From PFJX01 sp964393825 (lineage in GTDB: Bacteria; Pseudomonadota; Gammaproteobacteria; Burkholderiales; Thiobacillaceae), in assembly GCA_964393825.1 (NCBI GenBank), contig CAYMUY010000008.1:46179-110178 (forward strand): 64,000 nt of DNA, written 5' to 3'. Both the position numbers and the translations under genes were made by a program. Below, piece after piece: positions 25,951-34,835 of the stretch (the first letter of the stretch is position 1; each line of letters starts with the position of its first letter). Below the pieces are notes generated by a model. That model did no database searches and was not told where the DNA came from. It saw only the letters and a program-made list of their open reading frames with translations.

Positions 25951-26369
25951 GGCCTATTGCCCGACCAGCTTGAAGCGCTTGCGGCTGGGCAGCCGCCAGG
26001 TTTCGAAGTCGCGGCGGCCGAGGGCGACAGGTGGGGGAACGCGGTCAGTACCGCCCTGAATCCTGGTCATGCGCGGCTGTGTTTGGCACCAATCAAGCCG
26101 CGCGCGCGTCCCCTGTAGCTGCCCGTATCCGCTTCTGCGCTTTCAACACAAGCGACGAAACCCTCGCAACGGTGCTTTTGCAGGGCGTCGCCCCGGATTC
26201 AACCTGGAAACGGCAGACGACCGCTTCATCACCGTTGTGAGACCTCATGGATTCCGGTGTGAGTGCCTTCGATGACGCTCACCCTATGGGTGGGCCTGCT
26301 GCGTACCAGCCGGCGCGTTCAACTACCGTCCCTAGGATTAACGGTAACAAACCCGCTGGCCAGGCGAGC
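25951..26369. other. Non-coding gap between convergent glgA and murA
   Basis: Unusually long for a space between two gene ends. No tRNA, terminator or known repeat is recognised. A 38-codon frame on the minus strand (25954-26070; ends ...RKRFKLVGQ) and short plus-strand frames are present, without clear ribosome-binding sites and matching nothing I recognise. A small CACCC-TAT-GGGTG hairpin lies near 26280-26292. It may be the decayed remains of a gene or inserted element. Confidence 0.5.
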
Positions 26370-27639
<1,270 letters not shown>

Positions 27640-27647
<8 letters not shown>

Positions 27648-27903
27648 GACGGTTCTGCCCTTGTGCGCCTCGGGCTATCCACTCTTCCGGGGTGAAGGTC
27701 TGCATCGACAGGGCGTGGATTTCCGAATGCATCCGCTCACCCAGCACGCCATAGACCAGTTGATGACGCGCCACCGGCAACTTGCCGGCAAAGGACGGGC
27801 TGACGATGACGGCCTCGAAGTGCTGGCCGTCGCCGGCGACCTGGATATGCTCGCAAGCCAGGCCGGCTTGAATCCAGTCCTGAATGTTCTGTGGGGTAAC
27901 CAT
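27640..27903 (-). CDS. ibaG: BolA family protein (IbaG-like)
   Basis: An 87-aa single-domain BolA protein with the class II KH-like fold: an N-terminal helix (IQDWIQAGL), the GDGQHFEAVIVSPSFAGK segment with the conserved His, and the C-terminal MHSEIHALSMQTFTPEEW helix. IbaG proteins bind glutaredoxin and Fe-S clusters and are encoded next to murA and the mla genes in many proteobacteria. AAAGGAT precedes the ATG. Confidence 0.9.
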
Positions 27904-28007
27904 GTGTATATCCTTTCAAGTCGTTCGTCGGGCCACACCAAGAACAACCTGGCCCCCTCGGGGGGCGGCTCGGGCGCGTGTACCGGGCCGGGGGCACTGC
28001 GAATCAA

Positions 28008-28763
28008 TCAATGGCGAAGTTTATAGCCCGACCGCAGCATCGCCAAAGTCAGGAGTGAAAGCAGCACGACGAAGGGCGTGACCACCGCCAGTCCCAACCA
28101 GGGATCGACATCACCCTGGCCGAAGAAACCGTAGCGGAAACCGTCGATCATGTAGAAAACCGGATTGAAGTGCGAAACGCCCTGCCAGAACGGCGACAGG
28201 GAATGCACGGAGTAGAACACGCCGGAAAGGAAGGTGAGCGGCATGATGACGAAGTTCTGCACGGCGGCGAGATTGTCGTACTGGCTCGCCCAGATACCGG
28301 CCATGATGCCGATGCAGGCGAACACAGCGCCAGAGGCCAGACCGAAGGCCAGGATCCAGAGCGGATGGCGCATTTCCATGTCGGTGAAAAACAGGCCGAC
28401 CAGCAGCACCCCCAGCCCCACCGTGAAGCCGCGCACCAGCGCCGCCAGCAGATAGGCCAGGAAGAATTCCAGGTAGGACAAGGGCGACAACAGCACGAAC
28501 ACGATGTTGCCACTGATCTTGGACTGGATCAGCGATGAGGAACTGTTGGCGAACGCATTCTGCAGGATCGACATCATGATCAGGCCGGGCATCAGGAACG
28601 CCGTGTAGTGGACACCGGGATAGATCTGGACATGGTCTTCCAGCACGTGCGAGAAGATCAGCAGGTAGAGTAGCGCGGTCAGCACCGGCGCGCCCACAGT
28701 CTGGACCAGCACCTTCCAGAAGCGCAGGATCTCCTTGTAGAGCAGGGTGCGGAAACCGCTCAC
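28008..28763 (-). CDS. ABC-2 type transporter permease (YadH-like)
   Basis: Inner membrane permease of 251 aa with six predicted helices, matching the ABC-2/YadH family (VYSxHSLSPFWQ-like region, FNPVFYMIDGFRYGFFG near the end). It pairs with the ATPase encoded upstream at 28866. The start at 28763 is a GTG. The pair sits between mlaB and ibaG, as in many Betaproteobacteria; the substrate is unknown, though the context suggests an envelope lipid or polymer. Confidence 0.9.
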   Translation of the reverse strand: MSGFRTLLYKEILRFWKVLVQTVGAPVLTALLYLLIFSHVLEDHVQIYPGVHYTAFLMPGLIMMSILQNAFANSSSSLIQSKISGNIVFVLLSPLSYLEFFLAYLLAALVRGFTVGLGVLLVGLFFTDMEMRHPLWILAFGLASGAVFACIGIMAGIWASQYDNLAAVQNFVIMPLTFLSGVFYSVHSLSPFWQGVSHFNPVFYMIDGFRYGFFGQGDVDPWLGLAVVTPFVVLLSLLTLAMLRSGYKLRH

Positions 28764-28865
28764 GACACCACCGTCCGGGCCATCGCAAGGGAAGCGGTGG
28801 CCCCTGCAAAGAGATGAGTCGTGGGCGTCATCTGCTGCGAGGGAATATCAACGCGGGGGAGTACA

Positions 28866-29777
28866 TCAAGCGACCACCGTGCCATCGTGCATGATTTTCA
28901 GGAACACTTCTTCCAGATCGGCCTGGGTCAGGCTCATGTCACGAATGCCGATGCCCGCCGCGCGGAGAGCTGCAAGAATGGCCTCCAGCTCCGCGTAGTC
29001 CGGCAGATCAAGCACGAAGCGCGCCCCTTCCCTGCCAACAAGGCGGGCATGCAGGAAGTCCGGCAACCCCGGGACATCGAGTTCCAGCAGCAGGCGCCGC
29101 TCGGCCCCCGCGCGCAGCAAGTTCTCGGTGCGGTCCAGCGCGACGACGCGGCCCTCCTTGAGCATGGCCACCCGTTGGCAAAGCGCTTCGGCCTCCTCCA
29201 GGTAATGGGTGGTCAGGACGATGGTATGGCCCTCGCGATTGAAACGGCGGATGAAGGCCCAGAGGGATTGCCGCAGTTCCACATCGACGCCGGCGGTAGG
29301 CTCGTCCAGCACGATCACCGGGGGTTTGTGCACCAGCGCCTGCGCCACCAGCAACCGCCGCTTCATGCCTCCGGAGAGGAGGCGGGAATAGGTATCCGCC
29401 TTGTCGGAGAGACCCAGGTTGGCGAGCAATTCATCGATCCAGGCATCGTTGCGGCGCAATCCGAAATAGCCGGACTGGAGCCTCAGGGTCTCGCGCACGG
29501 TGAAGAAAGGGTCGTAGACCAGCTCCTGCGGCACCACGCCGAGGGCTCGGCGCGCCTCGCGATACTGGCGGCGCACGTCGAAGCCCATGACCTCGACATT
29601 GCCGGCGCTGGCGCGGGCAAGCCCGGCCAGGATACTGATCAACGTGGTCTTGCCGGCACCATTCGGCCCGAGGAGTGCAAAGAACTCACCCTGGGCGATG
29701 TCGAGATCGATACCACGCAGGGCATGCACACGTGAAAAGTGTTTTTCCACGCCGCGCAGGCGAACGGCGGATGTCAT
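28866..29777 (-). CDS. ABC transporter ATP-binding protein (YadG-like)
   Basis: ATPase partner of the ABC-2 permease, 303 aa. Walker A is GPNGAGKTT, the signature LSGGMKRRLLVAQAL and Walker B VIVLDEPTAGVD are intact, and the switch His is in TTHYLEEAE. The roughly 70-residue C-terminal extension is of the DrrA/YadG type. The gene lies 10 bases after mlaB, so it is likely part of the mla transcript. Confidence 0.92.
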   Translation of the reverse strand: MTSAVRLRGVEKHFSRVHALRGIDLDIAQGEFFALLGPNGAGKTTLISILAGLARASAGNVEVMGFDVRRQYREARRALGVVPQELVYDPFFTVRETLRLQSGYFGLRRNDAWIDELLANLGLSDKADTYSRLLSGGMKRRLLVAQALVHKPPVIVLDEPTAGVDVELRQSLWAFIRRFNREGHTIVLTTHYLEEAEALCQRVAMLKEGRVVALDRTENLLRAGAERRLLLELDVPGLPDFLHARLVGREGARFVLDLPDYAELEAILAALRAAGIGIRDMSLTQADLEEVFLKIMHDGTVVA

Positions 29778-29787
29778 TCAGGGGAAA

Positions 29788-30060
29788 CTAGATTTGTTCG
29801 GTCACGCCGTAGAGCTCGGCCAGACTGGCGAGGCTTTCCGGGGTATGGCGAAATTCGATGCGAACTCCGGACGACTGCGCGCGACGTCGCAGCGACAGCA
29901 TCAGGCTCAGTGCGGAAGAGTCGAGATTGCCGAGTCCTTCCAGGTCGAAAACCGTCACCCCCTCTTGCAGCGCGGCTTCACCCTGCTCCAGCCATTGTCT
30001 GGCATTGGCCAGAATCAGATCGCCGTCGAGCAGGGCAACACCGTCTTCCACACGCAGCAT
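29788..30060 (-). CDS. mlaB: MlaB-like STAS domain protein
   Basis: Small cytosolic STAS-domain subunit (90 aa) of the MlaFEDB phospholipid transporter. The STAS core FDLEGLGNLDSSALSLML carries the conserved Ser-Ser pair that stabilises MlaF. The ATG at 30060 has GAGGT before it and follows the mlaC stop by 7 bases; an earlier frame start at 30093 would overlap mlaC. Confidence 0.87.
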   Translation of the reverse strand: MLRVEDGVALLDGDLILANARQWLEQGEAALQEGVTVFDLEGLGNLDSSALSLMLSLRRRAQSSGVRIEFRHTPESLASLAELYGVTEQI

Positions 30061-30067
30061 GTGAACC

Positions 30068-30679
30068 TCAGGGGCGGCTGTTGCGGCGGGCAAGCGCGGC
30101 GATCAGACCGTCGATACCGCCCTTGCGAACCTCGGAATTGAACGAATTGCGATAGACCGTGACCAGGCTGACATTGTCGACCACCACGTCAAACACTTTC
30201 CAGCCGTTCTCGCTGGATTTGTCAAGGCGATAATCGATGGGGATGGGGGGGGCGCCTGGTTTGCTCACCTCCGTGCTGACCGTGACTTCGCTATCGCCGG
30301 GAGACGCCCGGAATGGCTTGAACTCGATCTTGTAGTCGGCGACGCTGGTCAGCGAGGAAGCATAGGTGCGCACGAGCATGGCGCGAAACTGGTCGGTCAG
30401 GCTGTCCTGCTGTGCCGGTGTGGCGCGTGGCCAGTGTTTTCCAACCGCGAGCTGGGTCATGTGCTTGAAGTCGAACAACGGCAGGATCTTCTGTTCCACC
30501 AGCGCATTGACCTTGGCGGCATTGCCGCTGGCGATATCCTTGTCCTGGCGAACGATGTGCAGGACATCATTAGTGACGTTACGGGCCAACACATCCGGAC
30601 CGACCTCCGCCGCATGCGCGGGAAAGCCGAGTCCAACTATGGCCAACAACGAAACAAAGCATTTCAACATCGAATTCAT
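30068..30679 (-). CDS. mlaC: Phospholipid-binding protein MlaC
   Basis: Periplasmic lipid shuttle between the outer membrane and the MlaFEDB complex, 203 aa. A signal peptide (residues 1-17, cleavage after PAHA) precedes the family segments LVEQKILPLFDFKHMTQLAVGKHW and DQFRAMLVRTYASSL. The start at 30679 has GGAAAAG upstream. It is 100 bases from mlaD; the outer membrane partner gene mlaA, found here in some relatives, is missing. Confidence 0.93.
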   Translation of the reverse strand: MNSMLKCFVSLLAIVGLGFPAHAAEVGPDVLARNVTNDVLHIVRQDKDIASGNAAKVNALVEQKILPLFDFKHMTQLAVGKHWPRATPAQQDSLTDQFRAMLVRTYASSLTSVADYKIEFKPFRASPGDSEVTVSTEVSKPGAPPIPIDYRLDKSSENGWKVFDVVVDNVSLVTVYRNSFNSEVRKGGIDGLIAALARRNSRP

Positions 30680-30800
30680 GGTCTTTTCCGAATGATCCAA
30701 TCGTTTTTACTGTGCGGGGCCGGCCACAAACGGTCAAGCGTATGTGCACACCATCAATACAAGCGGCCTCGCACGGAGAGGATATGCAACATCACGCCGA

Positions 30801-31289
30801 TTATTCCAGCTTGCCGGCGGCGGGCGCACTCCCTTCCCCTTCCGATTTGCTGTAGAGGAACTGGCCGATCAGGTTTTCCAGGACCACGGCGCCCTGGGTC
30901 AGTTTCAGCGCATCGCCATCCACCAGCATCTTCTCATCACCGCCAGCCTCCAGCGCCACATACTGTTCGCCCAACAAACCGGAAGTCATGATCGCGGCAC
31001 TGGTGTCCTTGGGAAATTTGTAACGGCTGTCGATGCTCATCGCTACCGTGGCTTCGTAGAGTGTGGCATCGAAACTGATCTCGGACACCCGTCCCACCAC
31101 CACGCCCGCGCTCTTGACCGGCGCACGCGTCTTGAGGCCGCCAATGTTGTCGAACGAAGCCTTCACCTTATAGACGGCGGCGCTGTCGTAGCTCCCCATG
31201 TTCCCGACCCGCAAGGCCAGGAAGAGGACGGCGACGATACCGGCCACCACGAAAATACCGACCCAGAGGTCTAGAGTTGCGCGCTGCAT
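30801..31289 (-). CDS. mlaD: MlaD, MCE domain phospholipid transporter subunit
   Basis: Inner membrane-anchored MCE protein of 162 aa forming the periplasmic hexamer of the Mla transporter. The N-terminal helix (LWVGIFVVAGIVAVLFLAL) is followed by the MCE core FDNIGGLKTRAPVKSAGVVVGRV and the GLLGEQYVALEAGG loop. A short hydrophobic C-terminal part (LENLIGQFLY) may line the lipid channel. Confidence 0.95.
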   Translation of the reverse strand: MQRATLDLWVGIFVVAGIVAVLFLALRVGNMGSYDSAAVYKVKASFDNIGGLKTRAPVKSAGVVVGRVSEISFDATLYEATVAMSIDSRYKFPKDTSAAIMTSGLLGEQYVALEAGGDEKMLVDGDALKLTQGAVVLENLIGQFLYSKSEGEGSAPAAGKLE

Positions 31290-31292
31290 GGA

Positions 31293-32084
31293 TCAGACTC
31301 CACGGAACATGAATGCGGTCAGAATGAAATCCAGGCCCAGAATGGCCAGGGAAGAAGTCACCACGGTACGGGTGGTGGCGCGGGACACGCCCTCCGCTGT
31401 CGGCGGCGCGTCATAGCCCTCGAACAGGGCGATGGCGGTCACCGCGATGCCGAATACCACGCTCTTGATGACGCCGTTGAGAATGTCTTCCCGGAAATCC
31501 ACCGCAGCCTGCATCTGCGACCAGAATGAACCTTCGTCGACCCCGATCAGCACCACGCCGACCAGGTAGCCGCCCAGAACCCCCATTGCCGAAAACAGCG
31601 CCGCCAGCAGCGGCATGGAAATCACCGCGCCCCAGAAACGCGGTGCCACCACGCGGGCGATCGGATCCACCGCCATCATTTCCATCGCCGCCAATTGCTC
31701 GGTGGCCTTCATCAGGCCGATCTCGGCGGTGATTGCGGAACCGGCGCGACTGGCAAACAGCAAGGCGGCGACCACCGGCCCCAGTTCGCGCACCAGTGAA
31801 AGCGAGACCAGCACACCCAGCGCTTCTTCGGAACCATACGTCTGCAGCGTTTCGTAGCCTTGCAGGCCCAGCACCATACCGACGAACAGACCGGACACCA
31901 GAATGATGATCAGGGACAGCACGCCGGAACTGTAGATTTCGCGGATCACCAGATGGAAGCGACGGAAGCTCTGTCCCGACTGCCACAAGGTCATCAGGAA
32001 GAAACGGGTCGCCACGCCCATGCGCCAGATCCCGTCGATCACATGGCCACCTATGCCGCGCAGGCTATCGAGCAGGTTCTTCAT
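31293..32084 (-). CDS. mlaE: MlaE, phospholipid ABC transporter permease
   Basis: Membrane subunit of MlaFEDB, 263 aa, with the family motifs VLGLQGYETLQTYG, SLVRELGPVVAALLFASRAGSAITAEIG and EQLAAMEMMAVDP. It overlaps mlaF by ATGA (32081-32084) and lies 3 bases before mlaD, as expected for one coupled operon. Confidence 0.96.
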   Translation of the reverse strand: MKNLLDSLRGIGGHVIDGIWRMGVATRFFLMTLWQSGQSFRRFHLVIREIYSSGVLSLIIILVSGLFVGMVLGLQGYETLQTYGSEEALGVLVSLSLVRELGPVVAALLFASRAGSAITAEIGLMKATEQLAAMEMMAVDPIARVVAPRFWGAVISMPLLAALFSAMGVLGGYLVGVVLIGVDEGSFWSQMQAAVDFREDILNGVIKSVVFGIAVTAIALFEGYDAPPTAEGVSRATTRTVVTSSLAILGLDFILTAFMFRGV

Positions 32085-32881
32085 GCGGCCAGTTCCAGTT
32101 CATCGACATAGGGCGGTGCCGGGTAATGAAAGGGCACCGGACCGTCTTCCTCGCCATGCACGAACTGGTGCACGAACGGCTCATCCGAGGCACGCAGTTC
32201 ATCCGGCGTGCCTTGCGCCGCGATCACACCCTCGGAAACGAAATAGACGTAATCCACCATGCGCAGGGACTCCTGGATGTCATGGGTCACCACGATGGAA
32301 GTCACACCCAGGGTGTCGGTCAGGCGCCGGATCAGGTTACCGGTGACACCCAGTGAAATCGGGTCCAGTCCGGCGAACGGCTCGTCATACAGGATCAGAC
32401 AGGGCTCCAGAGCAATGGCGCGCGCCAGCGCCACTCGCCGCGCCATGCCACCGGATAGCTCGGAGGGCATCAGATCCGCCGCACCACGCAGTCCCACCGC
32501 GTTCAATTTCATCAGGACCAGATCGCGGATCATCTCCTCCGGCAGATCGCTGTGCTCCCGCAAGGGAAAGGCGACGTTGTCGAACACGGAGATGTCGGTG
32601 AACAGGGCACCGAACTGAAACAGCATGCCCATGCGCCGGCGCAAAGCATAAAGCCCGTCGCGATCCAGGCTGCCCATCTCGACGCCATTGACCTTGAGGA
32701 GGCCGCTGGTGGGCCGCAGCGCCCCACCGATCAGGCGCAACAGCGTCGTCTTGCCGCCACCGGAAATGCCCATGATGGCAATGACCTGGCCACGCCTGGC
32801 GGTCAGGTTGATGCCCTTGAGTACCGGTCGATCGCGGTAGGCGAAGGAGAGGTCGCGGATCTCGATGAGGTTGTCGGACAC
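32081..32881 (-). CDS. mlaF: MlaF, phospholipid ABC transporter ATPase
   Basis: Cytosolic ATPase of the Mla lipid transporter, 266 aa from the GTG at 32881 that yields the familiar SDNLIEIRDLSFAYRDRP start. Walker A GISGGGKTT, the signature LSGGMARRVALARA, Walker B LILYDEPFAGLDP and the switch His are intact. A longer frame begins at a TTG at 32944 that overlaps the upstream gene stop, so the true start is uncertain by 21 codons. Confidence 0.94.
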   Translation of the reverse strand: MSDNLIEIRDLSFAYRDRPVLKGINLTARRGQVIAIMGISGGGKTTLLRLIGGALRPTSGLLKVNGVEMGSLDRDGLYALRRRMGMLFQFGALFTDISVFDNVAFPLREHSDLPEEMIRDLVLMKLNAVGLRGAADLMPSELSGGMARRVALARAIALEPCLILYDEPFAGLDPISLGVTGNLIRRLTDTLGVTSIVVTHDIQESLRMVDYVYFVSEGVIAAQGTPDELRASDEPFVHQFVHGEEDGPVPFHYPAPPYVDELELAA

Positions 32882-32940
32882 GGGAAAGGGCTGTGCTGAT
32901 GGGCTATGGTGCGGGCATTCTATGGCCAGAGCGGCCGGGG

Positions 32941-33384
32941 TCAAAGTCCCATCAGATCCAGGAGGGTCCGCACCCGTTCGACCTGTCCCAGGTCGGCATC
33001 GGCGCTGATCAGGTAGTGAGGCGTGTCATCGGCCACTTCCGCTAGTCGCCGCGCCAGCTGCTTCATGGTCGTATGGCGATCGAACCAGAGTACGCGTGCA
33101 TCGTCTTTGCGCAGCCCCACTGCCCTATCGGCCAGGACGCCTGGCAGTTCGCCATCGGACGCGTTTTCCAGCAAGAACAAGAAGTGCTCATGCGTATCCG
33201 CGCCCCAGGCTTCGTGGTTTGCTGCGCCTGCTTCACGCCAGGTCGATTCATCCAGGAATACGCATTCGAACTGGGTGTTGTAGTAAGTGAGGCGCCATTC
33301 CTCCGGCATATCCGAGGGATAAAATGCTTCACCCCACTCCGGCGGGTTCCAGCCTGCGGCTCCAAGTAGGAATCGAGATGACAT
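32941..33384 (-). CDS. Short DUF72-like protein
   Basis: A 147-aa protein whose first 50 residues (FLLGAAGWNPPEWGEAFYP, YYNTQFECVFLDEST) resemble the N-terminus of DUF72 (YecE-like) proteins, normally about 250 aa. The rest, including a VLWFDRHTTMKQLARRLAEV segment, is not clearly that fold. The ATG at 33384 has no leader room for a ribosome-binding site because a -10 box sits 8 bases before it. It directly precedes mlaF. Function unknown. Confidence 0.6.
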   Translation of the reverse strand: MSSRFLLGAAGWNPPEWGEAFYPSDMPEEWRLTYYNTQFECVFLDESTWREAGAANHEAWGADTHEHFLFLLENASDGELPGVLADRAVGLRKDDARVLWFDRHTTMKQLARRLAEVADDTPHYLISADADLGQVERVRTLLDLMGL

Positions 33385-33391
33385 GGGCTAG

Positions 33392-33397
33392 ATTATA
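33392..33397 (-). promoter_or_regulatory. -10 box implying a leaderless transcript
   Basis: TATAAT on the minus strand ends 8 bases before the ATG at 33384. A start site about 7 bases downstream of the box would fall within one or two bases of the ATG, so the mRNA would be leaderless. No convincing -35 is seen (TTTCCG at 17 bp), which keeps confidence low. Confidence 0.4.
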
Positions 33398-33554
33398 GGG
33401 AGCCCGATCTGTCGCGGAAACACAACAGGTCGGGTTTGTGGATAAAGTGTTCTGATGCGGGGTTAGAGTACATCAGGATATGTTGATATTCTCTCACTCG
33501 CTGAATCGTACGTGATAGAAGTCATAGTATTCCCACTAACTGAAGGAGTTCGAA

Positions 33555-34400
33555 ATGAAAGTCAAATCTCTCGTTGCCGCACTGCTGGTTTGCGCCGCCC
33601 CCGCCGCCTTTGCCGATGCCCCCGCCAAGCAAGTTCCGCAGACCCCGGAACAGTGGCTGGCCCGCATGACCGACATGACGCAAAACATGTCCGCCTACAA
33701 GGATCCTAAAGTTTTCGTGCCCTGGCTGAACGCCGTGACCGAGCCGGGCTTCTACACCACCATGGGCAACAACATGATGGAGCCGGGCAACTGGCTGAAC
33801 ATGATGAACTCCATGACCCAGCCTGGTGCCTACACCAACGTGGCCGCATTCGCTGACCCCAACGTCTACATGAAGTGGCTGGCTGCGACCATGGACCCCA
33901 ACTTCTACACGGCCGTCCTGACCCAGCTTTCCGATCCGGGCAAGCTGATGCGCTGGGCCATGTCCCCGATGGATCCCAAGGTCCTGCAAATGGTCATGAA
34001 CTCGGTCAACCCCAATATGTACATGAAGTGGATGATGTCCCCCCTGGACCCCCGCGCCCTTCAGCTGATGATGGCCCCGATCAACCCCAACCTGTACATG
34101 GGCTGGGCGGGCGCATCCCTGAACCCGGCTTCCTACGGTGACATGTGGAAGGGCTTCATGGCCCCCGGCGCCGCCGCCGCGCTGCCGACCCTCCCCAACT
34201 TCACCGTCCCGACCTGGACCGCTCCGGCCGCTCCCGCCGCTGCCGCTCCCGCCGGGGCTGCGCCGACCTTCAACTTCTTCGACCCGAACGCCTGGACCCA
34301 GATGCTGCAGGTTCCGGCCGCCGGCCAGCCCTACGCCTTCCCGTTCCCCGTCCCGACCGCCCCGGCTGCTCCCGCAGCCGCTCCGGCCAAGGCCAAGTAA
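33555..34400 (+). CDS. Exported proline-phased tandem-repeat protein
   Basis: A 281-aa secreted protein I do not recognise. A Sec signal peptide ends AFA at residue 20. Between residues 51 and 204 a proline recurs every 12 or 13 residues (51, 64, 77, 90, 102, 115, 128, 141, 153, 166, 178, 191, 204), nearly always after an acidic or amide residue (DP, NP, EP, QP). The unit is about P-[NGKR]-x-[YLFW]-x-x-[WM]-[ML]-x-x-[ML]-[DN], rich in Met, Trp and Tyr. An Ala/Pro-rich linker follows, with one more DPNAWTQML unit at 243-251. A strong GAAGGAG site, uniform codon choice and a very strong terminator suggest high expression. A structural envelope, granule-coat or matrix role is inference only. Confidence 0.9.
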   Translation: MKVKSLVAALLVCAAPAAFADAPAKQVPQTPEQWLARMTDMTQNMSAYKDPKVFVPWLNAVTEPGFYTTMGNNMMEPGNWLNMMNSMTQPGAYTNVAAFADPNVYMKWLAATMDPNFYTAVLTQLSDPGKLMRWAMSPMDPKVLQMVMNSVNPNMYMKWMMSPLDPRALQLMMAPINPNLYMGWAGASLNPASYGDMWKGFMAPGAAAALPTLPNFTVPTWTAPAAPAAAAPAGAAPTFNFFDPNAWTQMLQVPAAGQPYAFPFPVPTAPAAPAAAPAKAK

Positions 34401-34420
34401 TACGGGTTTGTGTCAGGAAA

Positions 34421-34447
34421 ACGGCTGCTTCGGCAGCCGTTTTTTTT
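34421..34447 (+). terminator. Rho-independent terminator with TTCG tetraloop
   Basis: ACGGCTGC-TTCG-GCAGCCGT (34421-34440), flanked by AAA before and eight T after, lies 20 bases past the repeat-protein stop. The extra-stable TTCG loop and long T run make this one of the strongest terminators in the window. Confidence 0.93.
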
Positions 34448-34530
34448 GCATCGCGCAACACGCAAAGTGACAAGCACATCGGTTCCAGGATCACATATAT
34501 TGAAAAGACCCCTACCCTGGAGCATCAACC

Positions 34531-34827
34531 ATGAACGCGTTAAGCACCCTGTTGTTGCTGGTGACGCTGGTCGCGCCCGCCCTATCGCTGGCGGATTCCA
34601 CGGCGGCCACATCGAGCGCATCAGCCCTGTCATCCCCTTCGCCGGAAGGGCTTCTGACCTGTCCGGCCTCCTCTGAACGAGACTTCGTCACCGCCCAGGT
34701 CAGCCAAAGCGATTGCTGCAAGGGCCACAAGGGCGTCTGCGGCTGCCGCGCCGGCAAGATCGTCTGCTGCGACAACACGACCAGCACGAACTGCACCTGC
34801 CACGGCGACCAGGGCCTCGCCAACTAA
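34531..34827 (+). CDS. Small exported cysteine-rich protein
   Basis: A 98-aa protein with a Sec signal peptide (residues 1-20, cleavage near SLA), a low-complexity Ser/Ala/Thr linker, and a compact C-terminal module with eight cysteines between residues 62 and 90 (CC, CGC, CC, CTC) plus Cys44. The CCKGHKGVCGCRAGKIVCC pattern recurs in small exported proteins of other proteobacteria as far as I recall; no function is known. Four disulfides or metal binding are both possible. It follows the repeat protein and its terminator, so it likely has its own promoter. Confidence 0.75.
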   Translation: MNALSTLLLLVTLVAPALSLADSTAATSSASALSSPSPEGLLTCPASSERDFVTAQVSQSDCCKGHKGVCGCRAGKIVCCDNTTSTNCTCHGDQGLAN

Positions 34828-34835
34828 GCACCCCC

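Noticed and set aside
33400..33554. Promoter for the repeat protein
   Set aside because: TTGATA near 33484 and several AT-rich hexamers occur but none pairs at 16-18 bp spacing, so no promoter is called despite the expected high expression.
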